A stretch of DNA of 64,000 nucleotides, from assembly GCA_963965975.1 (NCBI GenBank), contig OZ014411.1, positions 2,031,001-2,095,000 on the forward strand, read 5' to 3'. Under the pieces are notes generated by a model that saw only the letters and a list, made by a program, of their open reading frames with translations, had not been told where the DNA came from and ran no database searches. The stretch is from Xestospongia bergquistia (Eukaryota; Porifera; Demospongiae; Haplosclerida; Petrosiidae). A program made the position numbers and the translations under genes. This document shows, piece after piece, positions 1 through 10,033 of the stretch. Each line of letters opens with the position of its first letter. The first letter of the stretch is position 1.

Positions 1-125
1 ACACCATGTAACTTTTTTTTTTTGAAAACTCCAGCTAGCTAAAATGAATAAGCAACCAAGTCCATCAAATGACACATCTATAGCCATAAGATCTGTATGA
101 CTATCTCGATGGCATTTAACCCGTT

Positions 126-1337
126 TTAAAACGCTATGTACCCTGCTTTTAAAACTCTTTTAGAAAAAATAGGTAGTAAACATATAGTAGTAACAAGAAA
201 TATCATAAAGTCATATACAATATGCAAACTAACTTGATCATTAGACATCCCAGCATCATTTTGTATTGGTTCTTTGCAATTCATGGAGAGTTCATGATAT
301 TGATGTTTCATTTCTCTCATAATCTGAAGTTCTTTAAATGTTGCTCCTCGTCCAGAACTAGTACGAAACAACATTAAAACTAAAAAGTCTAGATCACTTC
401 TAATTCTTGGAGTGCAAGGATTTTTTAAGGGACTAGATGGAAAATAACTATCATGTGGTAAATTAGATTGTGTACAAAATGTAGCAACAGTTTTGTGACC
501 TAGCTCTTCAGTATGACGTAGTAGACACCAAAAGAAAGCATAGACAAGAACTATAATAATCAAACAAAGGAATATAATGTCACCATAACGTAATAGAGAA
601 AGGAAACGAAGTGAAGGATAAACACACACCACAGAATTTGTAATAGGCCATTTTCTAGAATCAAAAATAATCCTGTCTTGTTGTGATTCAGTTGGACATA
701 TAAACATTTCTGAGAAATCATCAAAAAATGATATGCTAAAAATAATTGAGCCAAAGACTACCACTAACTGTACTACTAGTTTGACAAGATAGAATATATA
801 GATTTTTGGTAGAAAAATCTGCCGAGTACATATGACAATTGGTCTAGTATATTCAACTTCTAATCGATGAATAATGTCAAAATTTTTTTGTGAATATTCT
901 CCACTAGAACCTTCCCTTAATTGATCGATATTAGAAACAAGATCAAAGAAAAAATGGAAACTTGCATCAAAAACAGTTCTCCACAAAAAATGAGGTCCAA
1001 GTATCAGAAAACCATGAATTAAAATAAAAAGAGTGAAGTATTCTGACCTTGGTAAACTTGAGAGACAATAGTTGTTAATATAAGCAACTTCTTCACGACT
1101 TGTACCATTAGGAACATAACATGTTACTGTATAATTACGAAAGAATTCAACAGACACATCTAGAAAAGACAAACCAAAACTGGCTGCCACCAACCACTTG
1201 ATAATTTCATCCCAATAAAACTCCTTCCTTTGGATTATAGGTGACGGTTGATTGTCTGAGTTAATGGTCTCCCTCTTCTTTAACTCAGAGGCTAAATCTT
1301 GTAATACGTCCAAAGTAACAGAGTCAACGTGGGACAT
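126..1337 (-). CDS. LRRC8/pannexin-like four-helix channel protein, probably partial
   Basis: Not assigned to a named gene. The 403-residue frame has four hydrophobic segments at about residues 48-66, 101-119, 180-204 and 254-273. Two cysteines lie in each predicted extracellular loop (C73 and C91; C214 and C238). That is the signature topology of the pannexin/innexin/LRRC8 large-pore channels. The stretch YINNYC followed by a Tyr/Phe-rich helix with an internal His resembles the end of the LRRC8 first loop and its second helix. After helix 4 a segment starting SDLDFL resembles the LRRC8 cytoplasmic linker, but no leucine-rich repeats are in view. A GTTAGT donor-like site at about 233-228 on the minus strand could end this exon, so the last 35 or so residues may be intron read-through and the gene may continue past the left edge. 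Family assignment is inference from topology and short motifs. Confidence 0.55.
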   Translation of the reverse strand: MSHVDSVTLDVLQDLASELKKRETINSDNQPSPIIQRKEFYWDEIIKWLVAASFGLSFLDVSVEFFRNYTVTCYVPNGTSREEVAYINNYCLSSLPRSEYFTLFILIHGFLILGPHFLWRTVFDASFHFFFDLVSNIDQLREGSSGEYSQKNFDIIHRLEVEYTRPIVICTRQIFLPKIYIFYLVKLVVQLVVVFGSIIFSISFFDDFSEMFICPTESQQDRIIFDSRKWPITNSVVCVYPSLRFLSLLRYGDIIFLCLIIIVLVYAFFWCLLRHTEELGHKTVATFCTQSNLPHDSYFPSSPLKNPCTPRIRSDLDFLVLMLFRTSSGRGATFKELQIMREMKHQYHELSMNCKEPIQNDAGMSNDQVSLHIVYDFMIFLVTTICLLPIFSKRVLKAGYIAF

Positions 1338-1339
1338 AT

Positions 1340-2649
1340 TTTAGGGGTGTTTCTAAGTGTAACTATTTAGGGATGACATCATCAATTGTTAAAACACTCC
1401 CGTAAATTCTAAACATAGTAACAATCGTTGCTTCTTCCCGCGTTGCTAGGCAACCGACTAAACAACAGCCTAGAACTACGAAAGGAACTATAATATGTAT
1501 GTATGGCGTCTCCTTATGCATTGGCACAATTGCCAGGACTTTGAAAACTTTGAAATACATGATGTAACCGAGTGAACAGTCTCTAGTAAATGTCATTTAC
1601 GTCTGTTAGATGACTGCCATTATTTTTGTTATAAATGGGTGAATATTGAAGTCTCTTTGCCAACTGTATTCTAATAGATATTGATTAGCTAAAAAAGTAT
1701 AGAGAGTAGCCTTGCAATGATCACAAATTATCAAAGCCTCTTTCATTGTTAAATTATTTCTTAACTATCATTCAGTATTTTTCCGGATTGTTGAAACAGG
1801 AACTGAAAAGAATCTTTCTCAGAAAGTATGGATATGTTTTATAAAATGAAAGAGTTGTTCCTTTCATTGCAAGGAGAAAGTCTAGTACTAGTACTTTCAA
1901 TTCTAATATATCACTATATATAGTAGTATGTCACATAACAATCATATTACCTACTAACTGCAATAAAGAAAATGGAAGAACATATAGTACAATTAGAGAA
2001 GGTCAAAGTATACACACATATTGTATACATGTACATATATGTATAATAGGGTAATCACATTACTTATCATAAAAGAAACTAGTGTCTTTAAGGTTTCATT
2101 CTTAGTTATCATGCAGAGTTCATGCACAGTTGCATAAAAAGGAAGAACTGGACTGGCTTGGAAGCTAGATGTTGGCAATTAATACACAATAAAATTAATC
2201 ACAGCTGACATAAATTTGAATTCCTTTTTGACAACTCTAATACCTGTTCACTATCCAACTCTTCATTTTAAGCAAAGTGGCTGGCCTCGTCAGAATATAC
2301 TTTTTAAGGGATTTATATTTTAATATTTACCTTGTTTCTTTCCTTTTTGGTATTGTTATCTTTACATTTCCTTCCTTTGTAAAAGATTTATATTACTTCC
2401 ATAATATATTATAATAAATTATGTATATTATAATTTATTCATAATTATTATTATTATTTAATTATAACTATATTGATATTTAAAAAATTATTATTATTTG
2501 TAAATAAATTGGTCATTAAATCCCATCCTCTGATAGCAAATGGATGGGCATGTGGGATGCACACATGCAGGCATTCCCACGCCAAAGAGCAATGGAGAGG
2601 TGTTGAAAAAGATGATTGTTTGAGTGAGATGATATTTGCCAATCAGCCT

Positions 2650-2715
<66 letters not shown>

Positions 2716-3940
2716 TATCATCATTATTCTTATATTATCTAATTATATCGATAGTACTGATATTGTACCTTTGATGAGCTTATATTGTTTAATGCAATCA
2801 TTTTTCTGTCAAAAGATGAATTTGTTGTACATACTAATCCAAGCGTTTTAAGTATACCGTGTACTAACCTTATACGATTTCCCCAACTTTTTGACCGTAT
2901 ATATTCTGTTTATGGCTTTCGTATTATTAGAAGAGTAGAGTGAACCCACCAGCAAGGTAGGTATGTTAACTGTAGTGATTGTCTGTGTTTATATATTGAT
3001 ATATGTGAAAGGTTAAAAAATTGATCATGCTCTATATTAGAAGTATATACATTGAAATAGCATCATTTTAATAATGTTTAAAATCAGTTACATGATCTGA
3101 CTAATAAGGTAGCCTATGTATGCTATATTGTATATTGCTTTAATTAAAATGTTTGTGGTTTATTATAGCATATTTCCGATTTTATTAATTTATGCATGTT
3201 AAACAGTTTTTGTATCACTATAAAAAATTGCATCTACTGATACTTAACTAGATATAAATAGTTTACCTGGTGTGTCAATTCAAAAGTGTACTTGACATCA
3301 AGTGTACTCTAAATAGGAGATTTGACAACTTACAAAGACATGTATTATTATAACTTAATATCATAATGTTGAAATAAAGTCAACTGGTGATGTTTAGTGT
3401 AATGTATCAACACTTATTATAATTAGTCTAGAACATAATATTATAGACAACAGAACAAGGTACCTATACATGTGGCAATGGACAATTTAATACTTGTATA
3501 ATTAGTCTACAGAACGTTCTAGAACATTTTATGTTACATAATATATAAATTGATTAACTGAGTTAGATAGAGATATAATACTTTTAGGAGTTTTTGTAAT
3601 TATGGATCAAGTTTTGTTATAATAGCCATGCTTTGCTCTTTGACATTGTAGCACTTGACTAGTTAAATATGATTAACACAAGTTAACACATGTTAAACAC
3701 ATGTTAAAGTCTTCATGTAGATGTAATTTTTTCGAGACCTTAAACCTCATATGCAACATTACATGTATCTTGTAACATAAGAGAAACAATTATCATTTAA
3801 ACATTTATTACTTTATTAATTTTTATTACATTCTGCCTTTTAAAGTGATTATTCAAATATTAGACAATAAATTTCAGTTTATGAAGTCTAGTGTGGTAAT
3901 AAAGATACTGGATATTGGTGACTATATATGGCTAAATGAT
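1340..3940. other. Intergenic region, no gene recognised
   Basis: Between the divergent channel-like gene and the kinase-like gene I see only AT-rich sequence and short open frames without domain character. It probably holds both promoters. A trinucleotide repeat lies within it. Confidence 0.5.
2654..2714. repeat. (TTA)n microsatellite
   Basis: About 20 uninterrupted TTA units, ending in degenerate TATCAT repeats. Confidence 0.95.
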
Positions 3941-3941
3941 T

Positions 3942-6498
3942 ATGGAAGGAGTCATTTATGATGAGAGCCTTCCTAATTCTTCTTGTCAATTGCAACAGAA
4001 GATACCTGATGGATATATACAACTTCCTCACCAAGTTGGAGGGTGTTGCCGTGTAAAAGACAAACTAAGTCAGTGATCTTATTATGATAATGTGTAATTA
4101 CTGTCTAATATTAAACACTGCACTATCAACTCTGAATTATACAAGATTTATATAATTGTTAATTATTATAAGGTATCGTTCTATTGGTCAATATTGTTAG
4201 TACATAACTCATTTTATAGGAGTTAGTTGTTTTTCATAACTATTTATAGTGTCACTAGCTTTAATTATAAAAGCATTCTAACTAAAACAACCACTTCTAA
4301 GCCTAGGTGGTGTTCTATAATTATCTATATAATTATATTAATTATATTTAATATTATAATGAATTGTATACCTTTAGAAGATAACATACCTTCTATATCA
4401 TAATTTACAATACATTATCTACATTTAGGTTTTTTGAGACGTAATAGTCAACTGCACATTTTATATAAGCAAGTTGCTACTTTAAAACTAAAAGGAAGAA
4501 ATGAAGTGTCATTTTACGATGCACTATACAATGTTGAAAGTAGTATAGGAGATCCTTCTAGATTTCCACATTTATGTCGAGAAAAGGGCACTAATTCATT
4601 TCTACATTCCATCACACCAATGTATTATGGTCTAGCTAATATTACTGACAAAGAAGGAAAGAGTGGTATCCTCATTAGATTAAAATGTACATGTACAAAT
4701 GTATAGAGAGGTTTTGCTATGTATAGCATCTGGAGTGCTTCAAACAGTTTGTATTATATTCATGATTAGTTTCAAGGCCAGATGCTTGATGAGGGAAAGG
4801 AACATCTAGGCAAAATTACACACTATGTTAGACATCGATCTATGAGTATAATTACAACTTCAAGTCACATGAATTCCCATTCCATGGCTTCATTTTACAT
4901 GTGAATTTTACCTTGAATTAAATGCAACATGAATTTTGTATGCCTTTTTGTCTCTTATGTTCTACAGCAGCAAATATTAGGCATGACTAATGTAGGTATC
5001 ATGTTAAAAGCATTTACATTAGTCTACTCTAAATCCTGATAGAACACTGTCCTTGAATGTTGACTTTGTTCAGGCATTTCCTCCTCTTGCAGAACATCTG
5101 GCGTTCAGGCTAATTCATTTATATCTTCTTTAAGTATATATTTTCATACTGTTTACTCATATACCAACAAAAGTCACTCAAACTACCTTTTTTATATTTC
5201 AATTTTCATTTATAATCTTTAACTGTATACAATTTGTAGATGATTATTTAATCCTGGAAGACATTACATTTAACTTTAGTCATCCCTGTATTTTAGATCT
5301 GAAAATATGACGATTTCTTTGGAGAGACTCTGATAGTGATGACAAAAAGGTCAAAAAAAGAAAAAGATACCCAAACCAAGAATCAGTTGGATTTTCTATC
5401 ATGGGCATGAGAGTATGTGATAAATAATATCAATATTATATAGTGTAACTAGTTTTACTGTATTGACAATTATATTTATATTAATTTATCACACTATGGA
5501 ATGATTACTTGAGAATATAATAACATAAAATGTCACAAAAATATTTAATGTATCTAAACTATCTTATACTATCTATAAATATTCCTAGTTAATTAAATGT
5601 TGGAAGCATTCAAACTTAAAGAAATAAAATCAATTTGAAATTATTTTAATATAATGTCATGCTATTTAAGAATTTATGAAAACCTATGACAATGAACATT
5701 TAATGATTTGAAGGTATTTCTATTGCAATTATTTTTATTTGTTCAATTTTCATTTTAGGTCTATAGAAAATGTACTGATGAGTATGTATTATTCAGTGAA
5801 GACACTGGGCGTTTTATAACAGAAAGCAATATCATAAATGGTATGTTTTATTATAGCTATTTTTGTTTATACAGGCTTTATTATAGAAATAATTTCAAAA
5901 CAATATTAAAATATTCAAACATATTATTCACCAGCGGATCTAGAAATAGGGGGTGCACAAGCCTAATAAATATTCATAATATTTATTATTCATAGCAACC
6001 TTTTAATATTAAGTGTGGTTGCTATGAAATACTTAAAGTAATAATTATATACCACAGGATGTGACTTGTGATTGACCATGAATATCGTTATAGAATAAAA
6101 AGGGGGTGCCTGTGTACCCCAGGCACCCCCCTAGATCTGCCAGTGTTATTGGTAGCTTCTGATATGTTTTTTTTCTTTTAGCTATAGGTCAGTTCTTTGA
6201 AGTTAGTGATGGGACATATCGTATAGACATAATAAATGGACTATTAAGCCAATTGACAGTTATTATAGAATGGATGGAACACCAATATTATCTCAGTCTG
6301 TCGGGTACATCATTACTAATTGTATATGAAGGAGGACATGGCCCTCATTCAGAAGAGAAGAAAAATCAATTAGATGTTCGACTAATAGATTTTGGGCAAG
6401 TGTATGAAAAATGTGTCAGTGGACCTGATCATAGCACACTTTGGAGTCTTAAAAGATTTGCTAAAGTTCTAAGAGAAATTCATGATAATATAGTATGA
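3942..6498 (+). pseudogene. Inositol polyphosphate multikinase-like gene with TGA in the catalytic motif
   Basis: Five exons join in phase: 3942-4050, 4429-4665, 5240-5412, 5759-5840 and 6182-6498 (918 nt, 305 codons plus stop). The product resembles inositol polyphosphate kinases, closest in layout to IPMK. Landmarks in order are LPHQVGG near residue 30; an EVSFYDAL segment; YYG; LILEDIT; PCILDLK, the PxxxDxK inositol-binding signature; GFSIMGMRVY; TSLLIVYEG, the SSLL-type motif; and DVRLIDF, the metal-binding IDF motif. IPMK enzymes phosphorylate inositol phosphates in nucleus and cytosol. The residue expected to be Gly after DxK is a TGA at 5308-5310, but the frame stays open on both sides and every splice phase agrees. 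This fits a very recent nonsense mutation, a sequencing error (GGA to TGA) or, less likely, recoding. Exon 1 and its GTGTAA donor are the weakest part of the model. Confidence 0.7.
5929..6145. mobile_element. hAT-like MITE in intron 4 of the IPMK-like gene
   Basis: The ends form imperfect inverted repeats: CACCAGCGGATCTAG at the left and the complement of CTAGATCTGCCAGTG at the right (12 of 15 match). G-rich GGGGGTGC runs lie just inside both ends. The CAGNGGCGGATC-type end is common in hAT non-autonomous elements. No clean 8-bp target duplication is visible, and there is no coding capacity. Confidence 0.6.
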
Positions 6499-7310
6499 TA
6501 TAACTTAATAGTTAATGATTAGATTTGTAAAAGAATTGTCAAGAGATTATGATTTTGATTTTAATATTTTTATTATTTAACATGTTTTTTCCACTTTTTC
6601 ACTTTTTAGTTCATGTATTCTTAATCCACATAGTAAAGTAATACCTTTTTGTAAGAAAGTTCAAGAGACTAAAAATGTCCAAAATATTAATTCACATTTG
6701 TCAATGTGCAAAATGTCTTTTGACAACTTGGTTCATACTATAGTTAACATTTTCTTACTGAGATAAGACTATACCAACTATTGTTATAAACTAAATAGTA
6801 TAACAGTAATAAAATTGACTATGTACTAGTACACAAATTGTGAGATGTCTTAATAAACATTAGTTGATTGTTGATCATGTTATCAACTTCCTCCAAACAG
6901 CTCTAAAAGGATATTCTATCATGAACTTAAAACTTTATATATAAGCAGATATATCCAAGCATTAATACATATATATGTGTATATACATACATACATATGT
7001 ACATATATATAGTATAACATATACTATATATGTCACTATAAAATTAATTAGTTTACCATTATATGGTTATACAGGTTGCAGATATATAGGAAATTATTTA
7101 ATATAAATTGATAGTATGCATCATGCTATTTTCATTCTTAACATGCTATCAAATTAACAAAACAAATCAATCTGATAGTATGTTAGAAATGAAAACATTA
7201 AGATCCTTTTTTACTTGCATCAAATAATTGACTATTTTATTACCACAAATTGATTAAATAAATCAATCATTTTTGACAGTGATATATTACACATGTATAT
7301 ACATATATAT

Positions 7311-7529
7311 GTGACTTGCATGATTTACAAAAAATGGTCAGAGTCAAATTAATGTGTACACAACCATACATTTTTCAATAGATGTTTACTAAAAAATTAT
7401 GCCACAGTTGAAAACAATAGACAACTTGAATGCAAAATTTAGCAGATATTGTTTAAACAGAATTGCTTACATTTAAGTGTTTTTATAGAAAGGTTTTGAT
7501 AGAAGTGGTCCTTTATTGCAAATCTGGTT
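7311..7529. mobile_element. Diverged GTGACC-type MITE
   Basis: The right end (7488-7529) closely matches the right arm of the element at 29592-29826, including AGAAGTGGTCC and GCAAATC. The left end GTGACTTGCATGATTTACAA is a weaker match to that element's left arm. The length, about 219 bp, is also similar. Confidence 0.4.
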
Positions 7530-7531
7530 AC

Positions 7532-7550
7532 GCACACACACACACACACA
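7532..7550. repeat. (CA)n microsatellite
   Basis: Pure CA dinucleotide tract immediately beside the MITE end. Confidence 0.9.
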
Positions 7551-8062
7551 TTTGGAATAGTAAATAGGTATATTCTATTATAAAGTTTATCTGGCAGCTC
7601 AGATAAGATAGAAAGCACTTCATGACTAATTATAATTACATATCCCATTGTACATTTCATTATTGTACTGCACTATATGTATTCCATAGTGATCATTTAA
7701 AATTGTTATAACTACATAACATATGAACTGCTTTGTAGTCTAACTCTATTGCTATTTGAGTACATATAAGGAAAGTTCAGTTAATCACATGAGCTAGCTT
7801 GTAACAATTTAGTAGAGTAGTCGACAATATATTGCTGTGTCACTATCACAATAATGAAAGTTAGTCTTTTCATGGTCACATGTGACCTGCCACTCTATTT
7901 ATAACATTTTGGTAAATGTGTACTAATTAGGTTATCATAACTGTCTACTATACTATTCTTACTTAAAAGGAAGACATTCAATCATAGTCACAACATTAAT
8001 TTGACTTAATGTTATGACAAACTGTTTCCTGTTTGTTAAAGCAATTTGCATATCAATATTAT

Positions 8063-9106
8063 TTATACAAAAGTGATGTTATTATGATCATTACATACAG
8101 TACTAAAAGTACACTCACAACGGAAACCACAAAATGTCGATGTCCAAAAATGAACAACTGTACTTGAAATAAAATAAAAGAATGTCATAACAATAGCTAC
8201 TCTTATGCCTTCCTTAATTCTGTCATCACATATATGTATCTCAGACAAAAAGACAGCTAATAAAAAGACAGTTATCGATATGTTAAGGACATAGGTTAAA
8301 TGGGTCATCAGTTCATATATTCCATTTTTTACTTTACTCAAGTTAGTTGCTGTGAGGTAACAAAACAGCTTTACTGCAGTCAAAAAATATCTTGCGATTG
8401 CTGATATAATAAATACAATTGTTATTGTTAACTGAAGTATCTTTATTGTCCTAGTAATTGAAGTGTCATCAAGTACATTGAAACTAACAGCAAGAAATGA
8501 AGATGCAGTGTCTAGTTCAATTGCTTGTGCTATTGTTAGTAGTATTAGGTCCACCATACCTTGTTTGTCTTTCTTTCCATGACAATATTCAGCAATTACT
8601 ATAATAAATATACCAGTACATGAGAATATCAGTCTAAGTACTATGACAATATATGCCCACAAACACTGTTGTAGGAAGAAATTGATATTAGCAACTGGAG
8701 CTGGTAAAGCAAGAGCAACCATAAAAAGAAACAAAGTCCAAATGACTCCTTTTTCAATTTTACTTCTAGTGTCTGAATTATTAATTTTCTTACTGTCACT
8801 TTCAGAAGTTGTTGTGTCAGTGACATAACATATACAAATGTATGCACAGGAACATATCATCATCACAGAAATAATGAAATTAAAAGGTATAGTTAAACTA
8901 ATTGAAAACCCAGTTAAGGAGACTCCAATGATTCTTGAAGAAGAAATATTACCATTCAGTATACTAATGACACTATCTGTTGTAGTGCAGGGCCATCCTA
9001 CGATATCAAGTACAGCTGCAAATATCTCAATAACAGAGAGTGGTATAAAAATGACAGCAATAGCAAGTAGACAATAAGGATCACTTCTTCTACTGATGTT
9101 GCACAT
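8063..9106 (-). CDS. Multi-pass membrane protein, unknown family
   Basis: I do not recognise the family. The frame is a single exon of 347 residues from the ATG at 9106. That start (MCNISR) is chosen because the paralogue at 26234-27298 starts with the same residues; an upstream TTG would add five residues. There are about eight hydrophobic segments, beginning at roughly residues 8-30 and 60-90, with an APVANINFFLQQC segment followed by a long helix ending in IVIAEYC. Charged loops are Lys/Asp-rich. N-x-S/T sites occur in predicted loops. The layout resembles a seven- or eight-pass receptor or transporter, but no diagnostic motif is seen. It sits just downstream of caspase-ApoL gene A, and a 5' fragment of the same gene lies downstream of gene B. 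Confidence 0.6.
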   Translation of the reverse strand: MCNISRRSDPYCLLAIAVIFIPLSVIEIFAAVLDIVGWPCTTTDSVISILNGNISSSRIIGVSLTGFSISLTIPFNFIISVMMICSCAYICICYVTDTTTSESDSKKINNSDTRSKIEKGVIWTLFLFMVALALPAPVANINFFLQQCLWAYIVIVLRLIFSCTGIFIIVIAEYCHGKKDKQGMVDLILLTIAQAIELDTASSFLAVSFNVLDDTSITRTIKILQLTITIVFIISAIARYFLTAVKLFCYLTATNLSKVKNGIYELMTHLTYVLNISITVFLLAVFLSEIHICDDRIKEGIRVAIVMTFFYFISSTVVHFWTSTFCGFRCECTFSTVCNDHNNITFV

Positions 9107-9124
9107 TTTATAAAACTGCAATCT

Positions 9125-10033
9125 TTAATAGTAGCACTGCTCTTGTCTATTACTAAAGAGCATTGTACAATGTCACAGTCAGTTTATTTAAAGGCTTCCA
9201 CAGGAAATCTCCCAAATTGCTGCACTAGCAACACAAAGGAAATGTTTGTGAGGTTTCTAATACCACAGTCTATTTATGATTAAGTTTCAGTTTTAGTTAG
9301 GAATCAACCAAATCTATATGTGTCATGCCACTAAAGTTATTATATTATAAATTAACTATGACAATCATTGATAATATGATATTGTGTTATCAAAAAATTG
9401 GACGCAATTATTTAAGTAAAGGGTCCACCTTCTCCTTTGACAAACACTTTGATAAGGTTAACTACACAGATTAGTAGTCTAATCTGAATATGCCATAAAT
9501 TGAAACTTGATCACAATTGTATCGTTGACCTTCTTTATAACTGTTATATCATGTACAAAGATAATAGCTTATTAGACCAGTTTTATTAGTATAGGCAGGA
9601 ACCTATAGCATCCTATAGATTATATAAATAGTAAATAGACTGATGTTTGATCAAAAGGAAATATAATAATTATTGTTCTTGACAAATGTTTTCATAAATC
9701 AGTTCATATAAAGTAAAGTCACTGGGACCGTCCAAGGGAAACCCCCAAACTAAATAAATTAATACACGTATTTCCTGTGTAGTAAGTTAATGAAATTTTG
9801 ACGGCTTAGTTTGCAGTGCTATATATTACATTAATCTCAAATACATATTATATGAAAGTAGTAAAATCATAGATGAATATTATTTGCATTTTGCTTTTAA
9901 TTATCATATACGACAAATGAAATAATAGTGCAATTTTGTTCTTACACGAATTAATAATGTATACAAAAATGAGTGATGTTAATGACGAAAATGTTCCATC
10001 ATTTAATCTTTATGAATGAACACGCTGACTTTA
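9125..10033. other. Intergenic spacer, duplicated at about 16100-17002
   Basis: No gene recognised. The spacer matches the region downstream of gene B with scattered substitutions and small indels, whereas the gene bodies are almost identical. It should contain the promoter of the membrane gene and the 3' end of gene A. Confidence 0.6.

Larger units (their letters stand above)
6500..8060. other. Intergenic region with small repeats, no gene recognised
   Basis: AT-rich spacer between the 3' end of the kinase-like gene and the 3' end of the multi-pass membrane gene. It contains a probable diverged MITE and a (CA)n tract. No convincing coding sequence is present. Confidence 0.5.

Noticed and set aside
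1363-1596. 77-codon minus-strand frame upstream of the channel-like gene
   Set aside because: No domain character, no homologue in the window and located where 5' untranslated or promoter DNA is expected.
2473-2851. Plus-strand frames reading poly-Leu and poly-Tyr
   Set aside because: They are translations of the TTA microsatellite.
5308-5310. Selenocysteine at the in-frame TGA of the kinase
   Set aside because: The family has glycine here and I could not identify a SECIS-like structure by eye; mutation or sequence error is simpler.
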